Shown here: positions 19,265 through 30,914 of the stretch, piece by piece
Numbering within the stretch: the stretch's first letter is position 1
Layout of the letters: every line of letters begins with the position of its first letter
Assembly: GCF_029784165.1 (NCBI RefSeq)
Contig: NC_073696.1
Location: 158,323,606-158,387,605, forward strand
Length of the DNA: 64,000 bases
Direction: 5' to 3'
From: Wyeomyia smithii
Taxonomy: Eukaryota > Arthropoda > Insecta > Diptera > Culicidae
Made by a program: the position numbers and the translations under genes
The notes under the pieces: model-generated
Seen by the model: only the letters and a program-made list of their open reading frames with translations
Told to the model about the DNA's origin: nothing
Database searches by the model: none

Positions 19265-21116
19265 TTAATTCTGATAGACAACCTGCAGAGTTCGATCAGT
19301 AAGATAATTTTTTAAAATTTTGATTAGGAAAATTGGATAATTAAAAGTTTGCAATTTCGCAATCAAACCTTTATGCCAAACACTGTCGAATGCTTTTTCT
19401 ATGTCTAAAAGAGCAGCTCCAGTGGAATAACCTTCAGATTTGTTAGCTCGTATCATATTAGTAACTCTGAGCAATTGATGAGTAGTGGAATGTCCATGGC
19501 GGAAACCAAACTGTTCATCTGCAAAAATTGAATTTTCGTTAATGTGTGAGATCATTCTGTTAAGAATAATTCTCACAAACAGTTTACTTATTGAAGAAAG
19601 TAAACTGATTGGTCGATAACTTGAAACTTCAGCTGGGTTCATATCCGGTTTTAAAATTGGAGTAATTTTTGCATTTTTCCATAATTTGGGAACATATGCA
19701 ATTTTGGAGCAGCAATTGAAAATTTTCACTAAAAATTCAATTGTGCTCTCAGGGAGATGTTTGATTAATATATTAAAGATTCCATCATCACCAGGTGCTT
19801 TCATATTTTTGAAATTTTTAATAATTGATTTAATCTCATTCAAGTTAGTTTCAATTATTTCTGAAGGTAAAAAATTCTGGGAAGAAATTAAATCAAATTC
19901 ACGTGTGACTTCATTTTCAATTGGACTCACAAAATTCAAATTTGAGTTATGAACACTCTCAAACTGCTGAGCAAGTCTTTGAGCCTTTTCTTCATTGGAT
20001 ACAAGAAAACGTTCACCATCTTTTAAAACTGGAATAGGCTTTGAAGGTTTCCTAAGAATCTTCGACCGCTTCCAAGAAGGTTTTGAATATGGTTTCAATT
20101 TTTCAACTTTAGTCTCCAAATTTTGATTTCTCAGAAGAGTAAATCTGTGCTTAATCTCTTTCTGTAAATCTTTATAAATAGTTTTAAAAACAGGGTCACG
20201 AGAACGTTGATATTGACGTCTGCGGACATTTTTCAAACGAATTAGAAGTTGGAGATTTTCGTCAATTATTGGTGAATCAAATTTCACTTGAGCCTTTGGA
20301 ACACAATAATTCCTGGCATCAACAATTGCACATTTTATTGCTTCCAAAGTGGAATCAATATTCACTTCGTTTTGCAAATCAAGCTCATTATTGAAATTTC
20401 TCTCAATATGAGTTTTGTATCTTTCCCAATTAGCCTTGTTATAATTAAAAACAGAGCTCATAGGGTTTAAAACTGATTCATGTGATAAAGAAAAAGTTAT
20501 TGGAAGATGGTCAGAATCAAAGTCAGCATGTGTGATCAAATCACTACATACATGACTTTGATCTGTTAGCACCAAATCAATTGTTGATGGGTTTCTTACA
20601 GAAGAAAAGCATGTAGGACTATTCGGAGACAAAATAGAATAGTATCCTGAAGAACAATCATTGAATAAAATTTTGCCATTGGAATTACTTTGAGAATTAT
20701 TCCATGAACGATGTTTAGAGTTAAAATCGCCGATTATGAAAAAAAAATTTATTTTTGTGCTCACGTGTGCATTGAAAAGGTAAATATGCTGCGGTAATAA
20801 ATAAAATCCCAAGTTCAGTTTGAACTTCAATTACCAAAGTTTCAATAACTTTCGTCTGAAGAAGGGGAAGAGCACGATGTTTGATTCGGCGATGAATAAC
20901 AATGGCAACTCCACCGCCCGAACCCTGAATCCTATCATATCTATGAACCACGTAATTGGGATCATATTTTAATTTTATGTTAGGTTTCAAAAATGTTTCA
21001 GTAATAATTGCAATATGCACATTATTTACTGTTAAAAAATTAAAAAGCTCATTCTCATTGGCCTTCAATGAGCGAGCATTCCAATTAAAAATTTTAATCG
21101 GTTTATTTAAAATCAT
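19265..21116 (-). pseudogene. J2 ORF2, endonuclease and N-terminal RT part
   Basis: Starts like J1 (MILNKPIKIFNWNARSLKANE) at 21116. A deletion/frameshift near 20740-20755 removes the residues before IIGDFN, so the endonuclease is broken. The second frame (19265-20830) contains FIIGDFNSKHRSW, SDHLPITFS and motif A LLDIEKAFDSVWH, then ends at a TAA after LQVVYQN. J1 has no stop there but carries its own deletion. Confidence 0.85.
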
Positions 21117-21427
21117 TGCTAAATTTTAAATTAGAAACAATTTTAATTGTAAAATTTGTACCTATTTGAATGGCTTCAAACATTGATTTTGCCTGTAACA
21201 TGGCGTTCATGAGATCGAACATTGCCTGTTGCAGAAAAGAAAGTTTACCTGCCATAATAGGCCCCAGGCATTTGACATTAGAAAAAATATTTTCGATAGC
21301 AATATTGGCTGGGGTAATAGGTGTACAATTATTTTCTAGCGGTTTTGCTTACCCATATTAGCGGTCATTTTCGAACTACCAACATTTGGCGGTAGAATGT
21401 TCGAACTACCTTTAACCTGTGCATATG

Positions 21428-22433
21428 TTAAACGAGTATGCAGAGGGTAGAAGAAGTGGGCGTTATTGGTACGCTTGGAGAATTTCGTTTTGAAGTTAGT
21501 TTTGATTGGGAAATTGATATTTGTTTACCTTCCATTGCCTTAACAATTGCTAAACGGACTGGGCATTGGTAAAAATTTGACATATGGTTGCCGTTACAAT
21601 TCGCAAAGCGAAAATTTTTACTCTCTTTCACAGGACATGTGTCCTTTTTGTGAGAAGAGTCTCCACAAATGAGGCATTTTTGGTTCATGTTACAGAACTT
21701 TGAACCATGGCCATAACGTTGGCAAATACGGCATTGGGTGATATGCTTTTCACCTCTGCCAAACTTCCTATAAACTTCCCACTTTACACGCACGTTATAT
21801 AAAGCATGTGCTTTTTCAAAAAAAAATTAGTTATTAACCTCACTGCGGTTAAAATGAATTAAATAATTAACAAGGGAAATTCCAGTGCGCTGACTGTTTT
21901 CGCCTCGTGATTTTTGTTCATTAGAATTACTTGGGTAGGAGCTATGCCAAGTAATTCTGTTAAAGTAAGTTTGATCTCATCAACGGTTCGATCGTTGGTG
22001 AGACTTTCCAATACGACCTTGAACGGCTTGGCGCTCTTCGTATCATATGTAAAAAATTTATACATCTTTTCAGTTAAATACTGAATAAGACGATTACGAC
22101 CCTTCATAGAGTCGGCTAATAAGCGGCATTCGCTTCTACGACCAATTTGATACGTAACTTTAACGTCAGAAACAAACGTTGAAAGTTCCTTTTTGAAAAT
22201 ATTAAATTCAGAAGAAATAGTTACCACAATAGGTGGAACTTTCTCCTTTTTTAAATATTTTACATTTTGTATAGTTTCATTACTAATAAATTCCATTTCA
22301 CCAGCTTCTTGCTCAGGCAAAATATCAAAAGGATTGTCACTACAGACACTCGAAGTATCAGAAAGAGATGCCTCTCTTTTCCTCCCCGCAGCGATGCGTG
22401 GTTTCTTTTTTCGTCCTGCCATTTCAGGTGATA
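21428..22433 (-). pseudogene. J2 ORF1, frameshifted
   Basis: The N-terminal frame (21859-22433 from MAGRKKK) covers the pre-knuckle domain. The C-terminal frame (21428-21793) covers the knuckles CRICQRYGHGSKFC and CLICGDSSHKKDTC; the third has lost its first Cys (FANCNGN). Breaks lie around 21822 and 21920, and the region below 21428 is shifted again. The segment from about 21782 rightwards is what was copied into the later composite units. Confidence 0.8.
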
Positions 22434-22637
22434 CGAAAAAAGTTAAAACAAATGTTAAATTCAAAAGTAGGTAGTCTTGAGAAAGACTGATGGGAAATAA
22501 CATTCAGGTAGTCTTTAAAAGACACACTGACAGAACACAAACTTTGAAGTTATAGGCAGTCAAAGACCAGTCCACAAGCAACCGAAAACACGTCTGACCT
22601 GTAGGACAGTTCAAGACGCACTGAATGGTATTTAAGA

Positions 22638-23515
22638 TAATTTCTGGCCTCTGAGCGTCATTCTAGTTGAAGAAACACCCATATTGGGTGTTATTCGATT
22701 ATTTTCGGCTGTTTCCCAGGAACCGGAAGTCGCCAACCTAGAATCTAAAATGGGGTCTGTGGTCGATTTCAGCTGCTGTATCATTCTAGATCCGGAGATA
22801 CTCATGATAGATGGAAATCGGCCATTTTTGACTGTTTTCCAGAAACCAGAATTTGCCATCCTACAATTCATAATGGTGTCTGAGGTCAATTTTTAGCTTC
22901 TTGCAACATTCTGGCTCCGGAGATACTCATATTGGGTGGTATTTGGTCACTTTCTGTCATCTGGGTGTAATTCCGAAAACATTAATGTTGAATGGTATTT
23001 GGTCATTTCCGGCTGTTTGCCAGACACCGGAAGTCACCATCTTAAAATTCAAGATTGTGTCTGTGATCAATTTTTAGCTTCTGTGCATCTTTCTGGTTCC
23101 GGAGATACTCATATTTAATGGGAATCGTCCATTTCAGGCTGTTTTCCAGAAACCGGAAGTTGCCATCTTACAATTCAAAATGTTGTCTCAAGTCGATTTG
23201 TGGCTACAGTGCATCATTACGATTCCAGAAACACCCATATTGGGTGGTATTTGGTCGTTTGCCGCTGTTTTTCCAAAGCCGGAATTCGCCATTTTGGATT
23301 TCATAATGGCATTTGTAGACAATTTCTGGATTTTGAACGTCATACTGGTTGAAGAAACACTCATATTGGTTAGTATTTAGTCATTTTCAGCTGTTTTTCG
23401 AAAATCGGAAGCTGCCGTCTCAGAATTCAAAATGGTATCTGTGGTCGATTTTAACTCCTGTGTATCATTCTAGATCCGGATATTATTATATTGGGTGGAA
23501 ATCGGCCATTATTTG
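22638..23515 (+). repeat. Satellite S1 array, unit B
   Basis: Near-identical to 761-1640 at an offset of 21877, with scattered substitutions and one small gap. Confidence 0.85.
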
Positions 23516-24640
23516 ATACCACTCAAAACATTCACCTGCCAAATATGGTTCAATTTAGTTGATTAGTTCGCGAGATGTGCAGACATTTGTGCAGAAACAT
23601 GTGCTTCCAGAAGAGGGAGGGGCGTCGAACCATTATGGACATATTTGTTACATCTAAAAACATTCACATACCAAATTTGGTTGTATTTTCTTGATTGGTT
23701 CTTGAGCTGTGCGAAATTTGTGTTTCATTTATATGGGACCTTCCCTTATAGAAGAGAGAGGGGTGTCAAACCATTATGCAAATATTTGTTGCCGCTTAAA
23801 ACATTCACCTGCCAAATTTGGTGCCATTTAGTTGGTTAGCTCTCGAACTGAGCAGAAATTTGTGTTTCATTTGTATGAAACCCCTCCCTTTCAGAAAAAG
23901 GAGGGGTGTCGAACCATTATGAACATATTTGTTACCCCCAAAAACATTCACATGCTAAATTTGGTTCAATTTATTCAGTTAGTTCTCGAGATGTGCAGGA
24001 ATTTGTGTTTCATTTGTATGCAACCCTCCCTTTCAAAAGAAAGAGGGGTGTCGAACCATTATGGACATATTTGCTACCTCCAAAAACATTCACCTGCCAA
24101 ATTTGGTTCCATTTAGTTGGTTAGCTCTCGAGATGTGCAGAAATTTGCGTCTCATTTGTCAAGGCACCCCTACCTTCCAAAATAGGGAGGGGTGTCGGAA
24201 CATTATGGACATATTTTTTACCACTAAAAACATTTACCTGCCAAATTTGGTTCCATTTAGTTGATTAGTTCTCGAGATGTGCTGAAATTTGCATTTCATT
24301 TGTATATAACCCCTCCCTTCCAGAAAAGGGTGGGGCGTCCAACTATTATGGACATATTTGTTACCCCTTAAAACATCCACATGCCAAAATCGGTTTTATT
24401 TGCTTGGTTTGTTCTTAAATTTTGCACAAAATTATGTTTCATTTGTAAGGGACCCCTCCCTTACAAAAGAGGGAGGGGTCTCAAACTATCATAGGAACCT
24501 TTTTTGGCACCAAAAACCCATACATACAAATTTTCACGTCGATCGGTTCGGTAGTTTTCGAGCCTATATGAATCATACAGACAGGTAGACAGACAGACAG
24601 ACCGGACTGCATTTTTATATGTATAGATTACAACATCAAT
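23516..24640 (+). repeat. Satellite S2 array, unit B
   Basis: Same unit order and tail as 1641-2760, including the G/C hairpins and the acagacagacag...tatgtatagat end. Confidence 0.85.
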
Positions 24641-27206
24641 ATTTTAGAACCTAAAGAGTGAATATACATTTATTGGATTGAAGCGTTCATGTAAATCTAT
24701 TTTTACAAATAAAAGTTTGAATGAGAAAGGCTGGGTCTGACCGCTAGGTGGATTAATTTAGGTTTTTTTAGGATATTTTTTCAGATTGAGCTATGCCAGT
24801 GATATCGGTGAAATGTTGATTCCAGCTAGGCCTTTGTTGAATAACTCAATTTTCTGTGTTCTGGAGTACCGTCTGCCGGGGTGAGATTAAGCCACGGGGG
24901 TGAGATTGAGCCAAAACGGGAAATGTTTGTATGTTAAATTACTTGAGATTTCTAGAACCTAATACCTCAAATTCAATACTCTATGACACATGACATATTT
25001 ATTCACAACTTCAAATGGAATATAGATAATATCAGTGAACTCCATAACTTAAATAATGTTTCAAAGTACAGGGTGAAAAACATGCGTTAATAACGTTATC
25101 CAAAAATGTCCCAGCCGAACCAATCCGATCAAGAAATCACATCAACTTACTACTCAGTTGGTACGTTAGGATGTCGTCTCCAATGTGTTTAGGAAATATT
25201 ATGCATTAAACCTGCATTGGCTCAGAAAATAATGTTTTTCCAAACTGTACACTGTTCGAGCCCTTTTGGGGTGAGATTGTGCCAAGCTATAATGAATGGT
25301 ACAGTGTGCGGAATTCACATTCAAGACTAATTTATATCAGTGTACACCAAAACACTTGCATTGCTTACATAGGGTGTGTTGTCTAGCTATGGTATTATTT
25401 GAAATAATGACTAAAAGCTTGAGAACAGTAAGCTAACAACCGTTAGAAGGAAGTTTACAATGATTGATATTACTTATGGAATGTAACAAAATTTTGTACA
25501 CTTATTGTATATAAACTGATGACTTTTAAAGCGAGGAATGAGTGTTGTGGGTACGTTTATAGCGGTTTTGAGATAAGATTTGAGAATATGCAGTGGTCAA
25601 CGACACATGGTCGGTGTTAAATCAGACCGGACCAAGTGACATTTTGATCATTTCGAGAAAAACGAGTTTGAAGTTTGTTGCTCTGGTAATTTTGAAGTTT
25701 TAATATTTTTGCGCAGTTTGATGTTATAAGTTGGAGTAACTCTCTAACTGTATCATGCAATGTGACAATTGAAAAAAAGGAGTGCCGTGAGCTCAAAAAA
25801 GACAGGTTTGTAACTGATTAAATGTACTTGGTCCACTCTGATTGAATCAAAGAAGATTCATTAATGACTTGGTCCATTATGAGACTGAACAATTGAACAA
25901 ATAATTTCAGTCCATTGATCGTCTAACCGTCAAAAAGTCAAACTGTGTTTGTTTCAACAAATCAATGGTAGGAGCGGAATGTTTTAATGGTACAAAAATA
26001 TGGTTAATTCACTCAATTAAGTTATTCGTAATCATCCACTTTCTCTGCAACTTTGGCCAAAATTGCCGTAGAATTGATAATGGACTGGATGGTTTTCTCG
26101 TGTTTTGGTACTGGAATTTCTGTCACGTTTGTATGTAGTGCTTCAAGGACAGCTTCATGAAAAGTTGGCTCATGTTCTCCATTATTGATTAGAAAATAAT
26201 ATTGAATAGATATTGACAACATGCTATACACACTTAAATGTCAATCGAGTCAGCTTCTTCTTGTATTAATATGAAAGGTCTTCTCCAAACAATCGCTTGT
26301 ATTGCCTTTAGCTTCGTAATTTCATTACGGGCATAAATCTAATTAGCTTGCATAAAACAGTAACAAACATACACTTACCACTTATTTCAACCTCCTGAGG
26401 ATATAATTCATTGGTAAAAACATCAAGTTTTAAGTCAGTATTACTACTGTAACTTAAACTTCTTTCTGAAATTGTGGAATGTTGTGTCACCCGCACAAGT
26501 GACTAACGTTTCTTATTTACGTGTTCAATCAGAGTGGACATTTTCCTCATTTACTGGTAAAGTATACTTTTTTGACTAACGGGCAATGAAGCATTCCGAT
26601 AAGTTGCCTGATAGTGTTGAAATCTATTTATGTTGACTTCAAACCGATGCTGTAAATTCCGATAATTTCATCTTTTTTCTGCTTAACACATGGTTCACTT
26701 TGTCTGCACACTATAAGGCATAATATCAGGTCATGTTAGTGACAGCAATAAACGGCCCAAAAACACATTCAAAACCACGGCAGTGCGTGAAACTTCACAG
26801 ATTCCGATGGGGGAGTGAGTGAAAGAGTTTTTTTTTTTTTTTCTTCACATAACATTTATTTGACACGGCACAAATACAATTTAATGTTTAACGGCGCCAA
26901 TTATATCTGATGACTTAAAAACTAAAGCAAATTTTTTATCCTCGCTGCCGACTACGAGCTGAAATTAAGTCTAACTTAAAACTAGCATGGGATTTCCAAT
27001 CAGTGTTTTGTTGTTCAATGGTCGTCTGATAATCGTCGAATGGCATGTATGGATTCGTTCTGCTGAGCCACGATGTCGTGAGTTGGGACAGAGGCTCGTA
27101 GTCCTTGGGTCCTGGTTCTATTGTGCGGGGTCTGGTTGCTGATTTTGTGCTTAAGGTTCGAACGTGTTCTTGTCGTTTTGTTGGGTGTAGACGGAGGGGA
27201 ACGGGA

Positions 27207-30200
27207 CTAGACTGGTGCGTGGATGGATTTCAGGAAAACGTATATAAGGGACATGTAGGATAGGTCACGGCTCGCCAAGACATCACGAACAGGAACAGCC
27301 GGCTGTCTACCCTCGGCCTGCAGGGAAGCTATTAATTTAGACCTGGCGTCACGGTGTACAGGGCATGACCAAACCACATGCTCTATGTCGTGATAACCCT
27401 CACCACAGGCACAGATACCACTTTCCCCGAGCCCAACACGACGGAGATGCGCGTCAAATCTATAGTGATTGGACATAAGCCGGGACATCACGCAAATGAA
27501 ATCCCGACCTACATCCAACCCCTTGAACCACGGGTTCGTCGATACTTTGGGGATTATGGAATGTAACCACCTTCCCAATTCCCCTCTGGTCCAAGCATTT
27601 TGCCAACTGATGATCGTATTCTGACGTACAAGTGCGAAAAATTCATTAAAGGCAATTGGTCTTTCATAAATATCACCGTTTGTTGCGCCCACCTTAGCCA
27701 AAGAGTCCGCTTTCTCATTACCTGGTATCGAGCAGTGAGAAGGGACCCACGCTAAGGTAATCTGAGTAGATTTTTCGGATAAAGCACTCAGATGTTCCCG
27801 TATTTTCCCCAGGAAATACGGAGAGTGCTTAACATCTTTCATCGATCGGAGAGCCTCAATGGAACTGAGACTGTCCGTAAAGATGAAATAATGGTCCGTG
27901 GGCATTTTTTCGATAATCCCTAGGGTGTACTGAATTGCAGCTAATTCTGCGACGTAAACAGAAGCAGGATTATCGAGCTTATGGGAGACGGTTAAATTGT
28001 TATTGAAGATACCGAAGCCAGTGGACCCATCAAGAAGTGATCCGTCAGTGTAGTACATATTGTCGCAGTTGATGTTTCGATATTTATTGGAAAAAATTTT
28101 AGGGATCTGCTGCACGCGTAAATGATCCGGGATTCCACGAGTTTCTTCTATCATGGATGTATCGAAAAACACAGTAGAATCAGAAGTATTTGATAAGTCG
28201 ACACGATTTGGAATATTCGAAGAAGGGTTAATATTTTGGGACATGTGATTGAAATACAATGTCATAAAACGGGTTTGAGAATTAAGTTCGATTAACCTTT
28301 CAAAATTTTCAATCACGGGACGGTTCAAGACCTCACATTTGATTAGAATACGAGAAGACAGGCTCCAGAAGCGGTTTTTCAATGGTAGTACTCCAGCTAA
28401 AACCTCCAAACTCATCGTATGGGTCGACTGCATGCAACCTAAGGCGATACGCAAACAACGATATTGTATTCGCTCCAGTTTGATCAAATGTGTGTTTGCT
28501 GCGGAGCGGAAGCAGAAACACCCGTATTCAATAACAGACAATATCGTTGTTTGGTAAAGCCTTATAAGGTCTCCTGGATGGGCTCCCCACCATTGTCCGG
28601 TTATTGTACGAAGAAAATTCACTCTTTGTTGACATTTTTTCATCAGATACCTCACGTGACAACCCCAGGTGCCTTTAGAGTCGAACCAGACACCAAGATA
28701 TTTGTGTACCAAGACCTGAGAAATCGTTTTACCCATTAATTGTGTTTGAAGCTGAGCAGGTTCATGCTTCCTAGAAAAAACTACTATCTCAGTCTTCTCC
28801 GGAGAGAATTCGATACCCAGCTGTAAAGCCCAAGCAGACAAATTGTCCAAGGTATCTTGCAATGGTCCTTGCAAATCGGCAGCTTTGGCTCCTGTAACAG
28901 AGATTACACTGTCGTCTGCAAGTTGTCTTATCGTGCATGAATTTGCCAGACATTCGTCGATGTCATTTACATAAAAGTTGTAAAGAAGGGGGCTTAAACA
29001 TGAGCCCTGGGGAAGACCCATGTAGCTAATGCGAAAAGTTGCCAAATCGCCATGCGTAAAATGCATGTGCTTTTCGGACAACAAATTGTGCAAAAAATTG
29101 TTCAAAATTGGAGAAAATCCTTGTCGGTGAAGTTTACCCGAAAGAATGTCAATAGAAACGGAATCAAAAGCCCCCTTAATGTCCAAGAACGCAGACGCCA
29201 TTTGTTCTTTACGAGCATACGCCAGCTGAATATCTGTTGAAAGCAACGCAAGACAATCATTCGTCCCTTTGGCACGGCGGAAGCCAAATTGAGTTTCTGA
29301 TAGTAGACCATTTGATTCGACCCAGTGGTCTAAACGACGGAGTATCATTTTTTCCATCAATTTCCGGATACAGGATAGCATTGCAATCGGCCTATAAGAG
29401 TTGTGATTAGAAGCTGGTTTCCCTGGTTTTTGGATGGCGATCACCTTCACTTGCCTCCAATCCTGCGGTACAATGTTTTGCTCCAGGAACTTATTGAACA
29501 AGTTCAACAAGCGCCTCTTGGCATTGCCGGGTAGATTCTTCAACAAGTTGAATTTGATTCTATCTAATCCAGGCGCGTTATTGTTACAGGACAGGAGGGC
29601 AACTGAAAGTTCTGCCATCGTAAAAGGTGATTCTATCGCGTCGTGGCCCGGAGACGCATCGCGAACAATATTTTGCTCAGGAACAGAGTCCGGACATACT
29701 TTCCTGGCAAAATCAAATATCCACCTACTTGAAGACTCCTCGCTTTCGTTGACCGTTACGCGATTCCGCATTCTTCGGGCTGTGTTCCAAAGAGTGCTCA
29801 TCGATGTCTCCCTCGACGTCTCGTTCACGAACCGACGCCAATATCCACGTTTCTTTGCTTTAGCCAAGCTTTTAAGCTTGGTATCAAGCTCCGAATACCG
29901 TAAATAGTCGCCAGGTATACCTCCCGTCTGGTAGGCCTTAAACGCGTCGGATCTTTGCGTGTAGACATCGGAGCACTCTTGGTCCCACCACGGAGTGGGA
30001 GGCCGTTCTTTGATCGTTACGCCGGGATATTTCTTCGTTTGGGCTTGCAACGCGGCGTCGAGAATCAAGCCCGCGAGGAGGTTGTATTCTTCAAGTGGAG
30101 AATGATGTTGAATCGACTCGACCGCTTTTGAAATCATTTCCTCGTATAACTTCCAATCGACATTTCGTGTGAGGTCATACGGAATGTCAATTGGTCGCAT

Positions 30201-30914
30201 GCGAGTTGACCCGTTAGTAATTGAAATAAGAATAGGCAGATGGTCGCTACCGTGAGGATCGAGGATTACCTTCCATGTGCAATCCAACCGTAGCGACGTC
30301 GAACATAAGGATAGATCCAAAGCGCTTGGGCGCGCTGGAGGTTTCGGGATACGTGTCATTTCACCGTTGTTTAAAATAGTCATGTCGAAGTCATCGCAAA
30401 GGTTATAGATTAAAGAGGAGCGGTTATCATTGTATGGGGAACCCCAAGCCACGCCATGAGAGTTGAAGTCTCCCAAAATCAAACGTGGCGAGGGAAGAAG
30501 TTCTATTAAATCAAAGAGCAGCCGTTGCCCAACCTGTGCTCTGGGGGGAATATATATTGAGGCAATACAAAGCTCTTTACCTTGTATTGTCATTTGACAT
30601 GCGACAACTTCGATGCCTGGAATCGAGGGGAGGTTAATACGATAGAAAGAATAGCACTTTTTAATCCCTAAAAGTACTCCTCCATATGGGGTGTCTCGAT
30701 CAAGGCGAATAATATTAAAATCATGGAAGTTGAGATCAATATTTGAAGTAAGCCAAGTTTCACAAAGGGAAAATGCATCGCATTTGTTTTTATTTATCAA
30801 AACTTTAAACGAATCAATTTTTGGTAAAATACTTCTACAATTCCACTGTAAGACAGAGATAGAATCCTTCATATACGCAGTTGAATTAGGCATCGAAGGA
30901 TACAATCGCTGCAA
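27207..30914 (-). CDS. I-type LINE ORF2: endonuclease, reverse transcriptase, RNase H
   Basis: Uninterrupted 1235-residue frame. The APE endonuclease (about 17-230) shows LQWNCRS, CETWL, LILGDFNSHGVAWG and SDHLPI. The RT (about 430-760) shows SYRPIAMLS, AFLDIKGAFDSV, GLPQGSCLSPLLYNFY and RQLADDSV, with the catalytic Asp of motif A and Ala-Asp-Asp of motif C. RNase H (about 950-1090) has YYTDGSLL, ELAAIQ, FTDSLSSIEAL and WVPSHCSIPGNEKADSLAK, retaining the acidic triad and the late His/Asp. A C-terminal CACGEGYHDIEHVVWSCPVH is a Cys/His zinc-binding motif. The start overlaps ORF1 by 29 bases in another frame, pointing to reinitiation or shifting. It performs target-primed reverse transcription of its own RNA. 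Confidence 0.93.
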   Translation of the reverse strand: MQRLYPSMPNSTAYMKDSISVLQWNCRSILPKIDSFKVLINKNKCDAFSLCETWLTSNIDLNFHDFNIIRLDRDTPYGGVLLGIKKCYSFYRINLPSIPGIEVVACQMTIQGKELCIASIYIPPRAQVGQRLLFDLIELLPSPRLILGDFNSHGVAWGSPYNDNRSSLIYNLCDDFDMTILNNGEMTRIPKPPARPSALDLSLCSTSLRLDCTWKVILDPHGSDHLPILISITNGSTRMRPIDIPYDLTRNVDWKLYEEMISKAVESIQHHSPLEEYNLLAGLILDAALQAQTKKYPGVTIKERPPTPWWDQECSDVYTQRSDAFKAYQTGGIPGDYLRYSELDTKLKSLAKAKKRGYWRRFVNETSRETSMSTLWNTARRMRNRVTVNESEESSSRWIFDFARKVCPDSVPEQNIVRDASPGHDAIESPFTMAELSVALLSCNNNAPGLDRIKFNLLKNLPGNAKRRLLNLFNKFLEQNIVPQDWRQVKVIAIQKPGKPASNHNSYRPIAMLSCIRKLMEKMILRRLDHWVESNGLLSETQFGFRRAKGTNDCLALLSTDIQLAYARKEQMASAFLDIKGAFDSVSIDILSGKLHRQGFSPILNNFLHNLLSEKHMHFTHGDLATFRISYMGLPQGSCLSPLLYNFYVNDIDECLANSCTIRQLADDSVISVTGAKAADLQGPLQDTLDNLSAWALQLGIEFSPEKTEIVVFSRKHEPAQLQTQLMGKTISQVLVHKYLGVWFDSKGTWGCHVRYLMKKCQQRVNFLRTITGQWWGAHPGDLIRLYQTTILSVIEYGCFCFRSAANTHLIKLERIQYRCLRIALGCMQSTHTMSLEVLAGVLPLKNRFWSLSSRILIKCEVLNRPVIENFERLIELNSQTRFMTLYFNHMSQNINPSSNIPNRVDLSNTSDSTVFFDTSMIEETRGIPDHLRVQQIPKIFSNKYRNINCDNMYYTDGSLLDGSTGFGIFNNNLTVSHKLDNPASVYVAELAAIQYTLGIIEKMPTDHYFIFTDSLSSIEALRSMKDVKHSPYFLGKIREHLSALSEKSTQITLAWVPSHCSIPGNEKADSLAKVGATNGDIYERPIAFNEFFALVRQNTIISWQNAWTRGELGRWLHSIIPKVSTNPWFKGLDVGRDFICVMSRLMSNHYRFDAHLRRVGLGESGICACGEGYHDIEHVVWSCPVHRDARSKLIASLQAEGRQPAVPVRDVLASRDLSYMSLIYVFLKSIHAPV

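Larger units (their letters stand above)
16735..22623 (-). mobile_element. Full-length but decayed Jockey-type LINE J2
   Basis: Same family as J1. It is bounded by atggtatt(c/t)aagat at 16721-16734 and 22624-22637 (14 bp, one difference) and a short T-run at 16735-16741. The 5' terminus gacgcactga ends at 22623. Lesions include the Penelope insertion at 17665-19183, an in-frame stop in ORF2 at 19265, an ORF2 frameshift/deletion near 20740-20755 and several ORF1 frameshifts. Its ORF1 region at about 21.78 kb is the left breakpoint of the B/C duplication. Confidence 0.85.
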
